64,000 nt of DNA from Methanothermobacter thermautotrophicus (GTDB lineage: Archaea > Methanobacteriota > Methanobacteria > Methanobacteriales > Methanothermobacteraceae). The notes under the pieces were generated by a model. That model worked only from the letters and a program-made list of their open reading frames with translations. It was not told the origin of the DNA and did not search any database. Numbering within the stretch: position 1 is the stretch's first letter; the number at the start of each line of letters is the position of its first letter. The stretch covers positions 124,001-188,000 of the forward strand of contig NZ_QKOF01000005.1 of NCBI RefSeq assembly GCF_014889545.1, read 5' to 3'. Positions 1 through 7,728 of the stretch are shown here, piece after piece. The translations under genes were made by a program, and so were the position numbers.

Positions 1-1002
1 GCCAGGGAAGTGGAACCCTACGGATACCTGATAAAGCCCTTTGATGAGAAGGAACTCCTATTCACCATCGAACTGGCTATGCAGAGGCACAGGAGCCAGT
101 TACAGATAAAAAAACTTAACAGAAGCCTGAGAATGCTCAGTGACTGTAACCAGGCCATAGTAAGGATAAATGACCCTCAGGAACTTCTAAGGGAGATATG
201 CAGGATCATCGTCGAGGTCGGTGGTTACAGGATGGCCTGGATAGGATTTGCAGAGGACGATGAGGAGAGGTCTGTGGGGCCCGCTGCAGAGTACGGATTC
301 CATGAGGGATACCTGGACTCCGTAACCATACGGTGGGATGAGAGTGAATATGGGCAGGGCCCGACAGGAAGGTCAATACGGGAGGGGAAACCCGTCATAA
401 TAAGGGACACCGGGGAAGATCCCAGATTCGTCCCCTGGAGGGATATGGCCGTTGAAAGGGGGTTCATGTCAGTCATTGGACTTCCACTGAGGGTGAGGGA
501 TGAAACCATCGGGGCCCTCACAGTTTACTCCGGGGAGAGGGATGCCTTCGACGAGGAGGAAGTGAAACTTCTCATGGAACTTGCAGGTGATGTGTCATTC
601 TACCTTGAATCCCGTGAAATCCTGAAGGAGATGGAAGAGAAGGTGGCCAGAACAACCAGGAGGGAGAGAATCCTTAAGAGGATCTTTGAATTATCGCCTG
701 TTGCAATACTGAATTTTCGGATAAATGATGGTGAACCCACACTGATAGACCTCAACAGGGCCGCCTCAACCCTAACAGGTGTGGAGGAATGCTCCGGATC
801 CCTGGGAGTCCAAAGTGTCCTCAGGGGCATCCCCGAAGATGATCTGAGGGAAATTAAAGGGGCCATCATTGGGGATGTTGAACTGGAAGATAAAAAAATC
901 AGTTACCATGGGGAAAATACAAGATTGCTAAGGTTAGAAATTGTGAGGCCCAGCAGTGAGATTGCCTCAGTCTTCCTTATTGATGTGACACCTGAAATTT
1001 GA
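1..1002 (+). CDS. Receiver-GAF-PAS signalling protein, 3' part (cut by window edge)
   Basis: The reading frame is open from base 1, so the N-terminus lies outside the window. The first visible residues end in YLIKPFDEKEL, the typical C-terminal end of a response-regulator receiver domain, whose conserved Lys precedes Pro-Phe. A coiled linker follows, then a GAF domain (about residues 50-200 of the visible part, with VGGYRMAWIGFA and a closing IGALTVYS) and a PAS-like segment (about 225-330, FELSPVAILNFRIND). No histidine kinase or output domain follows; the protein stops after the PAS region. It is probably a cytoplasmic sensor or adaptor of a two-component system. Its partner and ligand cannot be read from here. 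An A/T-rich stretch with a T7 run at about 1031-1040 could terminate it. The internal GTG at base 10 should not be taken as the start. Confidence 0.8.
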   Translation, partial: AREVEPYGYLIKPFDEKELLFTIELAMQRHRSQLQIKKLNRSLRMLSDCNQAIVRINDPQELLREICRIIVEVGGYRMAWIGFAEDDEERSVGPAAEYGFHEGYLDSVTIRWDESEYGQGPTGRSIREGKPVIIRDTGEDPRFVPWRDMAVERGFMSVIGLPLRVRDETIGALTVYSGERDAFDEEEVKLLMELAGDVSFYLESREILKEMEEKVARTTRRERILKRIFELSPVAILNFRINDGEPTLIDLNRAASTLTGVEECSGSLGVQSVLRGIPEDDLREIKGAIIGDVELEDKKISYHGENTRLLRLEIVRPSSEIASVFLIDVTPEI

Positions 1003-1086
1003 GAGACTCGGGGGCCTGACCGGAATAAGAAATTTTTTTATTGAATCTGATTCTTATCTGGCTGCTAGATGGTAGGACAAGAGCCC

Positions 1087-1272
1087 TCACTCCCTGTCAC
1101 AGAGGAGTGAACCTCCAACACCGACATCCTCAGGGTCTAGCTCCCTTATAAGGACTGTTATCGTTGATTCGGGTAGGCCCATAATTTCACTTGAGATCTC
1201 TGTTACACGCTTTACAAGTTCCCTCTTCTTTTCCCTTGTCAGCCTATTGCAGTTTATCTGGATAACAGGCAA
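1087..1272 (-). CDS. 4-oxalocrotonate tautomerase family protein
   Basis: A 61-residue protein starting MPVIQINC, the length and N-terminus of the 4-oxalocrotonate tautomerase/DmpI family. After removal of Met, the N-terminal proline acts as catalytic base in the family. A helix (LTREKKRELVKRVTEI) and the second strand (TITVLIRELDPEDVGVGG) follow, as in DmpI-type tautomerases. The physiological substrate in methanogens is unknown, so only a tautomerase/isomerase fold is claimed. The gene is transcribed away from the dUTPase-family gene. Copy 1 of a 30-bp repeat holding a TATA-like core lies about 20-50 bases upstream and is placed to act as its promoter. Confidence 0.8.
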   Translation of the reverse strand: MPVIQINCNRLTREKKRELVKRVTEISSEIMGLPESTITVLIRELDPEDVGVGGSLLCDRE

Positions 1273-1292
1273 CTATATCACCATCCATAGGT

Positions 1293-1389
1293 ATGATACT
1301 CATATAATAAATCCTTTAGAGTCGGCACACACTCAAAACTAAACCTCAAAGAGAACAGCATGATACTCATATAATAAATCCTTTAGAGT
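1293..1389. repeat. 30-bp direct repeat (two copies, period 67) carrying TATA-like cores
   Basis: The same 30 bases occur at 1293-1322 and 1360-1389 without mismatch. Each contains CATATAATAAATCC, an A/T core usable as a TATA box on either strand. Copy 1 sits about 35 bases upstream of the minus-strand tautomerase start, and copy 2 about 50 bases upstream of the plus-strand dUTPase-family start. The divergent genes may therefore use duplicated versions of one promoter block. Seen: the exact repeat. Inferred: the promoter role. Confidence 0.7.
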
Positions 1390-1426
1390 TAGAGACCATA
1401 AAATAGCAATGGCAGAGGAATCATAG

Positions 1427-1876
1427 ATGATTGGAGAAAAACTGTTAAAGAAACTTTTCCCGGACTTTGAGGAACTCGTCCAGCCAGCTGGAATCGACCT
1501 GAGAGTTGATAAGGTTTACAGACAGATGGGACCCGGGTCACTGATTGACGATGAGAAGAACCTTCCACCCCTAGAAATGCTTGAACCGCCCATCTACAGA
1601 CTTGAGCCAGGTAAAGCCTACCTTGTAAGTGTTGACAGGATGATAGAGATACCTGAGGGGTATGCAATGCTCTACCTTCCAAGATCAACTCTCCTGAGGT
1701 CCTTTGTATCTGTTCACACCGCCGTGGGAGATCCCGGTTTCAGGGGGACACTCCAGTTCCTTTTACATAACCATGGCGAATATGAGTACACCCTCAAGAG
1801 GGGTGAAAGGATAGTTCAGGCAGTGGTATTCCGTGTGGAGGGGTCTGGAAGGTACAGTGGAAGCTACCAGGAATAA
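1427..1876 (+). CDS. dUTPase / dCTP deaminase family nucleotidohydrolase
   Basis: A 149-residue protein of the DCD-DUT trimer family. Family motifs are LPRSTLLR (about residues 85-92, phosphate contact), AVGDPGFRGTLQF (about 100-112, with the acidic/Gly-Phe motif) and a C-terminal GRYSGSYQ arm that closes the active site. The short length without a long N-terminal extension fits the archaeal dUTPase-like branch, which hydrolyses dUTP to dUMP. A dCTP-deaminating activity cannot be excluded from sequence alone. The start is supported by GAGG eight bases upstream of ATG 1427. It lies just before the leader-distal end of the CRISPR array, and the two are probably unrelated. Confidence 0.8.
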   Translation: MIGEKLLKKLFPDFEELVQPAGIDLRVDKVYRQMGPGSLIDDEKNLPPLEMLEPPIYRLEPGKAYLVSVDRMIEIPEGYAMLYLPRSTLLRSFVSVHTAVGDPGFRGTLQFLLHNHGEYEYTLKRGERIVQAVVFRVEGSGRYSGSYQE

Positions 1877-1936
1877 ACATAATAATAGCACATCATGTAG
1901 AGAACTAAGTGAGGCAAGTGAGGCCAGTAAAAATAT

Positions 1937-3330
1937 ATTTCAATCCCATTTTGGTCTGATTTTAACCCATCACGTCGAGTAGGACCTCCCACTCCCCGTT
2001 TTATTTCAATCCCATTTGATCTGATTTTAACTAAAAAGCTCCCTAAACTCTTCAAAAATGAAAAATATTTCAATCCCATTTGATCTGATTTTAACTGGCC
2101 ACTGATGAGTAATTGGTGATCTGATTTTAACTGGCCACTGATGAGTAATTGGCCGGCGTCGTGACTGTATTTCAATTCCATTTGATCTGATTTTAACCTT
2201 CATGGGGGCTGTTATGCGTGATCTCCTTATAACATTTCAATTCCATTTGATCTGATTTTAACTATTAAAACCAAAACAGTGAATGAAAAACCTTGACTGA
2301 TTTCAATCCCATTTTGGTCTGATTTTAACAAGTATACGAGGGTAGAGTATGCCCAGCCTTTGAGGGAGATTTCAATCCCATTTTGGTCTGATTTTAACAT
2401 ATGGGGGCAAGATCCTTCACATTAAATCCATAGAAATTTCAATCCCATTTTGGTCTGATTTTAACTTATTGATGGTCTTACTAACCTTTGCCTTAGCATC
2501 CATTTCAATCCCATTTTGGTCTGATTTTAACAGTACAAGGCTTGAATGTACTCATTCCTCTCATTCACGTCTGATTTTAACCATTTTGGTCTGATTTTAA
2601 CGGAGAGGCTCGAGGAGAGACTCATCAAACTCATGGTGATTTTAACCATTTTGGTCTGATTTTAACCGCAGGGGAGGTAATCATCCAACTCCACGCCACC
2701 ATCGTGATTTTAACCATTTTGGTCTGATTTTAACTAGAGGAGAGGATGAGCAGGCGACACAGATGAAATATGATTTTAACCATTTTGGTCTGATTTTAAC
2801 TAGATCTGTGTCTCGATGTGCCTCAGGGGGGAGGTCATGATTTTAACCATTTTGGTCTGATTTTAACTAAATTAACTTACTACCAGATAGTATTATTTTA
2901 GAGATGATTTTAACCATTTTGGTCTGATTTTAACAGAAAAATAGAGAAAAAAGAAGAGAAAAAAGAAAAAATGATTTTAACCATTTTGGTCTGATTTTAA
3001 CTCAGCACCCAGACGAGCGACTCATTCAGCTTTACAGGATTTTAACCATTTTGGTCTGATTTTAACCAGACCGGGAGAGCAATGCATATGATGAAGATGA
3101 GGATTTTAACCATTTTGGTCTGATTTTAACGAGGAGCTGCAGCGACTCCTCCACACCAAGTACACCTTGGATTTTAACCATTTTGGTCTGATTTTAACCA
3201 GTTTCACATCCTGTGCCGGGCCCTCTTGCTCCAGGGATTTTAACCATTTTGGTCTGATTTTAACTCTCCGACTTGATATTCTCCATTTTCAACTGATTCT
3301 GGATTTTAACCATTTTGGTCTGATTTTAAC
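1937..3330 (-). CRISPR. CRISPR array: 21 repeats plus one partial, with four repeat variants in time order
   Basis: Repeats of 29-30 bases alternate with unique spacers of 34-39 bases. On the minus strand the canonical repeat is GTTAAAATCAGACCAAAATG followed by GGATTGAAAT; the ATTGAAAT end is the usual crRNA 5' handle, so the array is read right to left. Plus-strand starts: 1937, 2003, 2067, 2169, 2234, 2300, 2369, 2436, 2502, 2572 (or 2569), 2637, 2705, 2771, 2838, 2905, 2972, 3037, 3101, 3169, 3235, 3301. Variants from leader-distal to leader-proximal: canonical (1); 29-base copies with TTTGATCTG for TTTTGGTCTG (2-5, the last two also TTCC for TCCC); canonical (6-9); copies whose last ten bases are GTTAAAATCA (10-16); the same ending GTTAAAATCC (17-21). 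A 36-base tandem duplication (2081-2116/2117-2152) adds a 15-base partial repeat. No cas genes are in the window. Confidence 0.97.
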
Positions 3331-3720
3331 AGGGCGGATTTTTTCTTTATTTGGCCCCTATCGCTCTAAAATTTCTCCTTTAAGACATATAAATTTGACG
3401 ATCCCCGATAATGCACTCCATTTATATAGATAGACTACCTGACATCCTCCTTTAAAATAATTAAATAAGATTTAAAATGGATTTAAAATTATTAAAAAGA
3501 ATTTTTGACGAGATAAATGGCCATAAACTAATTTATGCAATTTTTAATCCTTAAATGAGAATAAAATAATATTTAGTTATTATAATCTGCTGGTGAAAAT
3601 TGGCTCAAAAACGATTTGATGAGAAGACCCCAATAGTCCATAAAAATAATTTAATCCATTTAAAACAAATTTAAATAATTTTTAACGTGCTAGATATCTA
3701 ATAATCATAAACCCCATTTA
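3331..3720 (-). promoter_or_regulatory. CRISPR leader
   Basis: Strongly A/T-rich, gene-free DNA directly abuts the last repeat (3301-3330) on the side predicted to be upstream from the repeat orientation. It has many TTAAAT/ATTTAAAT tracts between about 3430 and 3700 that could hold the array promoter. The position and composition fit an archaeal CRISPR leader. The exact transcription start is not evident. Confidence 0.75.
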
Positions 3721-3997
3721 TGTATTCATAGAGCCTCTCAGTGTGCACTCAAACTGAAAAGAGCCCTCAAAATGTTTTTCACCACCCCCTCAATGAGGAT
3801 CTAGAAGAGCCCTCCTATATAAACCAATCAAGGATACCCTTGAAACAGATCCGCTCCATAAGCCATCAAAGAAGCAAGCCCTAGGAAGACCCTCGGACGA
3901 AATTGAAGAGCAAGTACTGCAAAACAAACAATCAGCCGCAGACATGAAAAATGAGATCAGTTGCTCGGCTGAAAAAAATATTTTTTTGGCTACTGCA
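3721..3997. other. Gene-free stretch between leader and acsA
   Basis: I see no supported gene here. A plus-strand frame stays open from about 3796 to 4036, but it has no ATG, GTG or TTG near its left end and no ribosome binding site. A minus-strand frame (3790-4023) begins inside the acsA 3' end. The run AAAAAAATATTTTTTT at about 3973-3987 lies just past the acsA stop and may act in termination. Confidence 0.5.
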
Positions 3998-5959
3998 TTA
4001 GAATGTACGAACCCTGTCCTCAAGTATACTCACTGATTCAGGATTTGAGAGGGTGCTGACATCACCCACATCCTCACCCCTTACAAGGGCCTTGATAACC
4101 CTCCTCATTATCTTACCCGACCTTGTCTTTGGAAGGTCCTCAACGAACTCTATATAGGCTGGACTTGCAATTGGTCCTATCTCCTTCCTCACATGTTCGC
4201 GCAGAACACCCTTAAGGCGGGGTGTGGGTTCAACTGTATCCCTCAGTGTAACGAAGGCCGCTATCTCCTCTCCCTTCAGGATGTCTGGTTTCCCAACCAC
4301 TGCAGCCTCAACAACATCTGGATGACTTACGAGGGCTGATTCAACCTCTGCAGTGCTTATCCTGTGTCCTGCAACGTTGAGAACATCATCCTCCCTGCCC
4401 TGGATCCAGAAGTAACCGTCCTCATCTATCCTTGCAACGTCACCGCTAAGGTAGATACCTAGAAATGTGCTCCAGTAGGCCTCCACATACCTCTCAGGTT
4501 CCCTGAAGAGTGTCCTGAACATTGCAGGCCATGGTGACTTTATCACAAGGTGTCCTCCACTTCCACGCAGGCTCCTTCCCTCATCATCTACAACGTCAGC
4601 TATTATGGTGGGGAATGGTCTTCCTGCGGAGCCGGGCTTCATTGGTGTCACAGGGAGGGGTGTTATTATGTGCATCCCTGTCTCTGTCTGCCACCAGGTA
4701 TCCATGATGGGACATCTGCCGCCGCCCACGGTCCTGTAGTACCACATCCAGGCCTCAGGGTTTATGGGTTCCCCCACGGAACCGAGGATTCTGAGGGTGC
4801 TGAGGTCGTACTTCTCAGGCCACTTATCCCCGTATTTCATGAAGAGCCTCACTGTCGTCGGTGCCGTGTAGAGGATGCTGACACCGTACCTCTCAACCAT
4901 GCTCCATATCCTCCCAGGGTCCGGGTGGTCAGGTGCGCCTTCATAGATGACAGAGGTTGCACCCTCAATGAGGGGGGCGTAGACTATATAGCTGTGACCA
5001 GTTATCCATCCTATGTCAGCCAGACACCACCATATGTCCTGTTCCTTCACATCGAAGACAAACCTGTATGTGGAGCTCACACCCACAGCATAGCCTCCAT
5101 GGGTGTGCACAACACCCTTTGGTTTACCTGTCGTGCCTGAGGTGTAGAGTATGAATAGTGGATCCTCGGGGTCAAGCTCCTCACAGGGATATTCATCCTC
5201 CATGCCATCAATGGCCTCGTTCCAGTATATATCCCTCTCCTTCACCATGCTGACATCCTCGCCCATGCGGTCCACCACTATAACCCTCTCAAGTGATGGG
5301 ATCTCATCTGCTACCATGTCAAGGGTTTCCTTGAGTTTTATTACCTTTCCCCTGCGGTAGAATGCGTCCGCGGTTATTGCAACCTTTGCCTCGGCGTCTG
5401 CAGCCCTTTCCCTGAAGGCCTTGGCCCAGAAGCCGCTGAAAACGACGCTGTGAACTGCACCTATGCGTGCACATGCGAGCATGGCCATGGGTAGTTCAGG
5501 TATCATGGGGAGGTATATGCTGACACGGTCTCCCCTTGAGACGCCCATATCCTTAAGGGCATTTGCCAGACGGTTAACCTCCCTGTAGATGTCGTAGTAG
5601 GTGAGCTTACGGATGCTACCATCCTCGCCCTCCCATATATATGCCACCCTGTTCCTTTCAGGCCCCATGACATGCCTGTCAAGGGCATTGTATGTGATGT
5701 TGAATTTTCCGCCTGTGAACCAGCGGGCATGGGGCGGCTCCCATTCAAGGACACGGGTGTATGGTCTGAACCATTCGAGTTCAGATGCCATCTCATCCCA
5801 GAACCACTCCGGCTCGGATCTGGCCTTCTCAAGGAGCTCATCATAATCCTCAATACCCCTGTCGTCCATCCATGCCCTTATATTACTGTTTTCTACAAGT
5901 TCCGGGTCTGGGTTAAAAACCCTTTCCTCCCTGAGCAGAGCATCAAGCTGTCCTCTCAT
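3998..5959 (-). CDS. acsA: Acetyl-CoA synthetase, AMP-forming
   Basis: A 653-residue acyl-adenylate-forming enzyme that activates acetate with ATP and CoA to acetyl-CoA, AMP and PPi in the cytoplasm. The N-terminal ACAS segment (WFTGGKFNITYNALDRH) is followed by the adenylation P-loop YTSGTTGKPKG, the DTWWQTETG motif (A5) and the C-terminal lid motif KTRSGKIMRR, whose Lys is the usual acetylation/catalytic residue. Length matches typical Acs. ATG 5959 was chosen because AGGGGG sits about six bases upstream; an in-frame TTG at 5965 is the alternative. It diverges from a TPP enzyme, and the A/T box ATTTAAAT near 5997-6004 can serve both. In an autotroph it probably salvages acetate for biosynthesis. 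The frame is intact throughout. Confidence 0.95.
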   Translation of the reverse strand: MRGQLDALLREERVFNPDPELVENSNIRAWMDDRGIEDYDELLEKARSEPEWFWDEMASELEWFRPYTRVLEWEPPHARWFTGGKFNITYNALDRHVMGPERNRVAYIWEGEDGSIRKLTYYDIYREVNRLANALKDMGVSRGDRVSIYLPMIPELPMAMLACARIGAVHSVVFSGFWAKAFRERAADAEAKVAITADAFYRRGKVIKLKETLDMVADEIPSLERVIVVDRMGEDVSMVKERDIYWNEAIDGMEDEYPCEELDPEDPLFILYTSGTTGKPKGVVHTHGGYAVGVSSTYRFVFDVKEQDIWWCLADIGWITGHSYIVYAPLIEGATSVIYEGAPDHPDPGRIWSMVERYGVSILYTAPTTVRLFMKYGDKWPEKYDLSTLRILGSVGEPINPEAWMWYYRTVGGGRCPIMDTWWQTETGMHIITPLPVTPMKPGSAGRPFPTIIADVVDDEGRSLRGSGGHLVIKSPWPAMFRTLFREPERYVEAYWSTFLGIYLSGDVARIDEDGYFWIQGREDDVLNVAGHRISTAEVESALVSHPDVVEAAVVGKPDILKGEEIAAFVTLRDTVEPTPRLKGVLREHVRKEIGPIASPAYIEFVEDLPKTRSGKIMRRVIKALVRGEDVGDVSTLSNPESVSILEDRVRTF

Positions 5960-5996
5960 AAACAACCCCCTTCTATTAATATCTTTTTAATTCATG

Positions 5997-6006
5997 ATTT
6001 AAATAG
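5997..6006. promoter_or_regulatory. Shared TATA box between acsA and the TPP enzyme gene
   Basis: ATTTAAATAG, with a palindromic core, lies about 38 bases from the acsA start and about 30 bases from the divergent TPP gene start. Both distances suit an archaeal TATA box about 25 bases before transcription start. Inferred from position only. Confidence 0.45.
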
Positions 6007-6034
6007 TTGGCAGAATATAGATGGGTGCATGAAG

Positions 6035-7603
6035 ATGTGTGCTGAGGTCCTTGTCGGGATCCTTGAGGAAGCTGGTTTCACCCATATATTCGGGCACCCC
6101 GGTGAACAGATGCTGCCCCTCTATGAGGCTCTGAGAAGATCCGGGATTGAACATGTTCTCATGAGACACGAGCAGGGAGCCGTCCACGCTGCAGATGGCT
6201 ACGCCAGGGCATCAGGTGGACCTGCGGTTTGTGTTGCCACTGGAGGGCCCGGCGCCCTTAACCTTGTTATGGGTGTGGCTGCTGCAAACACAGATTCTGT
6301 GCCCCTAATCGCCTTAACCGGTGACCTGCCCCGTGGTGGGGGTCCTGGAAGGTTTCAGGAGGCTGACCTTGAGGCGGTCTTCAGGCCTGTCACAAGGATG
6401 AGCATGACCCCCTGGAGTGTTGATGAGGCCTCCAGGATGCTGGCTGAATCCATAGAATCCCTGAGGAGGGGGCTTACCGGTGTTATACACATAAACCTGC
6501 CAAGGGACGTCCTAGAGGAGGATTCGAAACGCCCCTTGAAGTCATCTGGAGTGTGGAAAGAACTCCCAGACATCAGCAGTGCGCTGGAGCTCCTCAGATC
6601 CTCTGAAAGGCCCCTTGTACTTGCAGGGGGTGGTATAATCTGGGGGAATGCTATTGATGAGTTCAGGGAATTCATAGAGAATGCCAGGATCCCTGTGGTG
6701 ACCACCTACAGTGCAAGGGGTGTTCTACCTGAGGACCATCCCCTCTGCCTGGGAATGGCAGGTACCAGGGGGACACCGGCAGCTAACCATGCTGCTGGGA
6801 ACTGTGACGTCCTCCTCGTCCTCGGGGCGAGGCTCTCAGAGAGGACCCTGGCAGCCACGGGCAATGCAAGGGTAATACACGTAAACACTGACCCCTCTGT
6901 ACTGAGGGGAGATGTTGTGCTGCAGATGGATGTTGGGGATTTCCTCAGGGTCATGCCTGAATTAAAGGGCCCCTCATGGTGGCTTGAGGAACTTGCAGCC
7001 TACAGGAGGGCCAACCCTCCAATCAGTGAGTTACCAGCCCCTGAGGGGGGTGCATTTGTAACATCAACCGCTGTGAGGGGTATCCTTGATGCAGCCCCCT
7101 ATGCCACCATAGTCAACGACGCAGGCAGCCACACCACATGGGTGACCCTCCACAGGAGGGTTCTCCGTGAGCGCTCCCTCATATTCTCGGGTGGCTTCGG
7201 ACCCATGGGTTACGGCCTCCCGGCTGCCATCGGTGCAAAGCTTGCGGATCCATCAGAGGATGTCATCATGATAGCAGGTGACGGCGGATTTCAGATGACG
7301 GTCCAGGAACTTGGCACAGTTGCTGAGCTGGATCTTCCCATCACCATGTGCATCCTGAATAACCAGAAGCTTGATGTTATAAGGCAGTGGCAGGAGATGA
7401 AATACGGGGCCAGTTATTCTGTTGAACTGAAGAACCCTGATTTCATTAAACTTGCAGATGCCTATGGTATAGGGGCTGAGAGGGTCCGGAGAGCTGAAGA
7501 TGTCCCGGGTGCCGTGGAGAGGGCTCTTGATTCAGGTGAACCTCGCATACTGGAGTTCATGGTTGAAGGGGAGGACATACCTCTCCCAAGGGTCAGGCCC
7601 TGA
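6035..7603 (+). CDS. Thiamine pyrophosphate enzyme, acetolactate synthase large-subunit-like
   Basis: A 522-residue protein with the three-domain ThDP fold. The N-terminal pyrimidine-binding domain carries the activating Glu in RHEQGAVHAADGYARASG. The central domain runs to about residue 330. The C-terminal PP-binding domain has the GDGGFQMTVQELGT...ILNN motif. It resembles acetolactate synthase and benzoylformate-decarboxylase-type enzymes but is shorter than typical IlvB (560-600) and has no ilvN, ilvC or other branched-chain gene beside it, so the substrate is unassigned. ATG 6035 is preferred over ATG 6029 because GGGTG lies seven bases upstream. The frame runs back through acsA DNA as a shadow, so longer starts were rejected. 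Confidence 0.8.
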   Translation: MCAEVLVGILEEAGFTHIFGHPGEQMLPLYEALRRSGIEHVLMRHEQGAVHAADGYARASGGPAVCVATGGPGALNLVMGVAAANTDSVPLIALTGDLPRGGGPGRFQEADLEAVFRPVTRMSMTPWSVDEASRMLAESIESLRRGLTGVIHINLPRDVLEEDSKRPLKSSGVWKELPDISSALELLRSSERPLVLAGGGIIWGNAIDEFREFIENARIPVVTTYSARGVLPEDHPLCLGMAGTRGTPAANHAAGNCDVLLVLGARLSERTLAATGNARVIHVNTDPSVLRGDVVLQMDVGDFLRVMPELKGPSWWLEELAAYRRANPPISELPAPEGGAFVTSTAVRGILDAAPYATIVNDAGSHTTWVTLHRRVLRERSLIFSGGFGPMGYGLPAAIGAKLADPSEDVIMIAGDGGFQMTVQELGTVAELDLPITMCILNNQKLDVIRQWQEMKYGASYSVELKNPDFIKLADAYGIGAERVRRAEDVPGAVERALDSGEPRILEFMVEGEDIPLPRVRP

Positions 7604-7728
7604 CTCCTTAAAAGATGATCAACTGAAGTCCTGGATCCTGTGTTAAATTTCATGAGCTGCAGATGGTGCTGTGATGAAGAATGTCTTGCCCTCCATGAGA
7701 GATCTTCACCACCAAAAAAAGTAGAAAT

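Noticed and set aside
1864-2181. A 105-codon minus-strand frame over the CRISPR array
   Set aside because: It is made of translated CRISPR repeats and spacers and has no ribosome binding site.
3167-3433. An 88-codon plus-strand frame at the leader end of the array
   Set aside because: It repeats DFNHFGLILT, which is the translated CRISPR repeat, so it is not a gene.
3790-4036. Overlapping frames between the CRISPR leader and acsA (minus 3790-4023; plus about 3796-4036)
   Set aside because: The minus frame starts inside acsA; the plus frame has protein-like composition but no start codon or ribosome binding site. A remnant gene cannot be excluded, but I cannot support one.
4550-5140. A 196-codon plus-strand frame antisense to acsA
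   Set aside because: Shadow of the strongly biased acsA codons; the minus-strand product has clear acyl-adenylate motifs.
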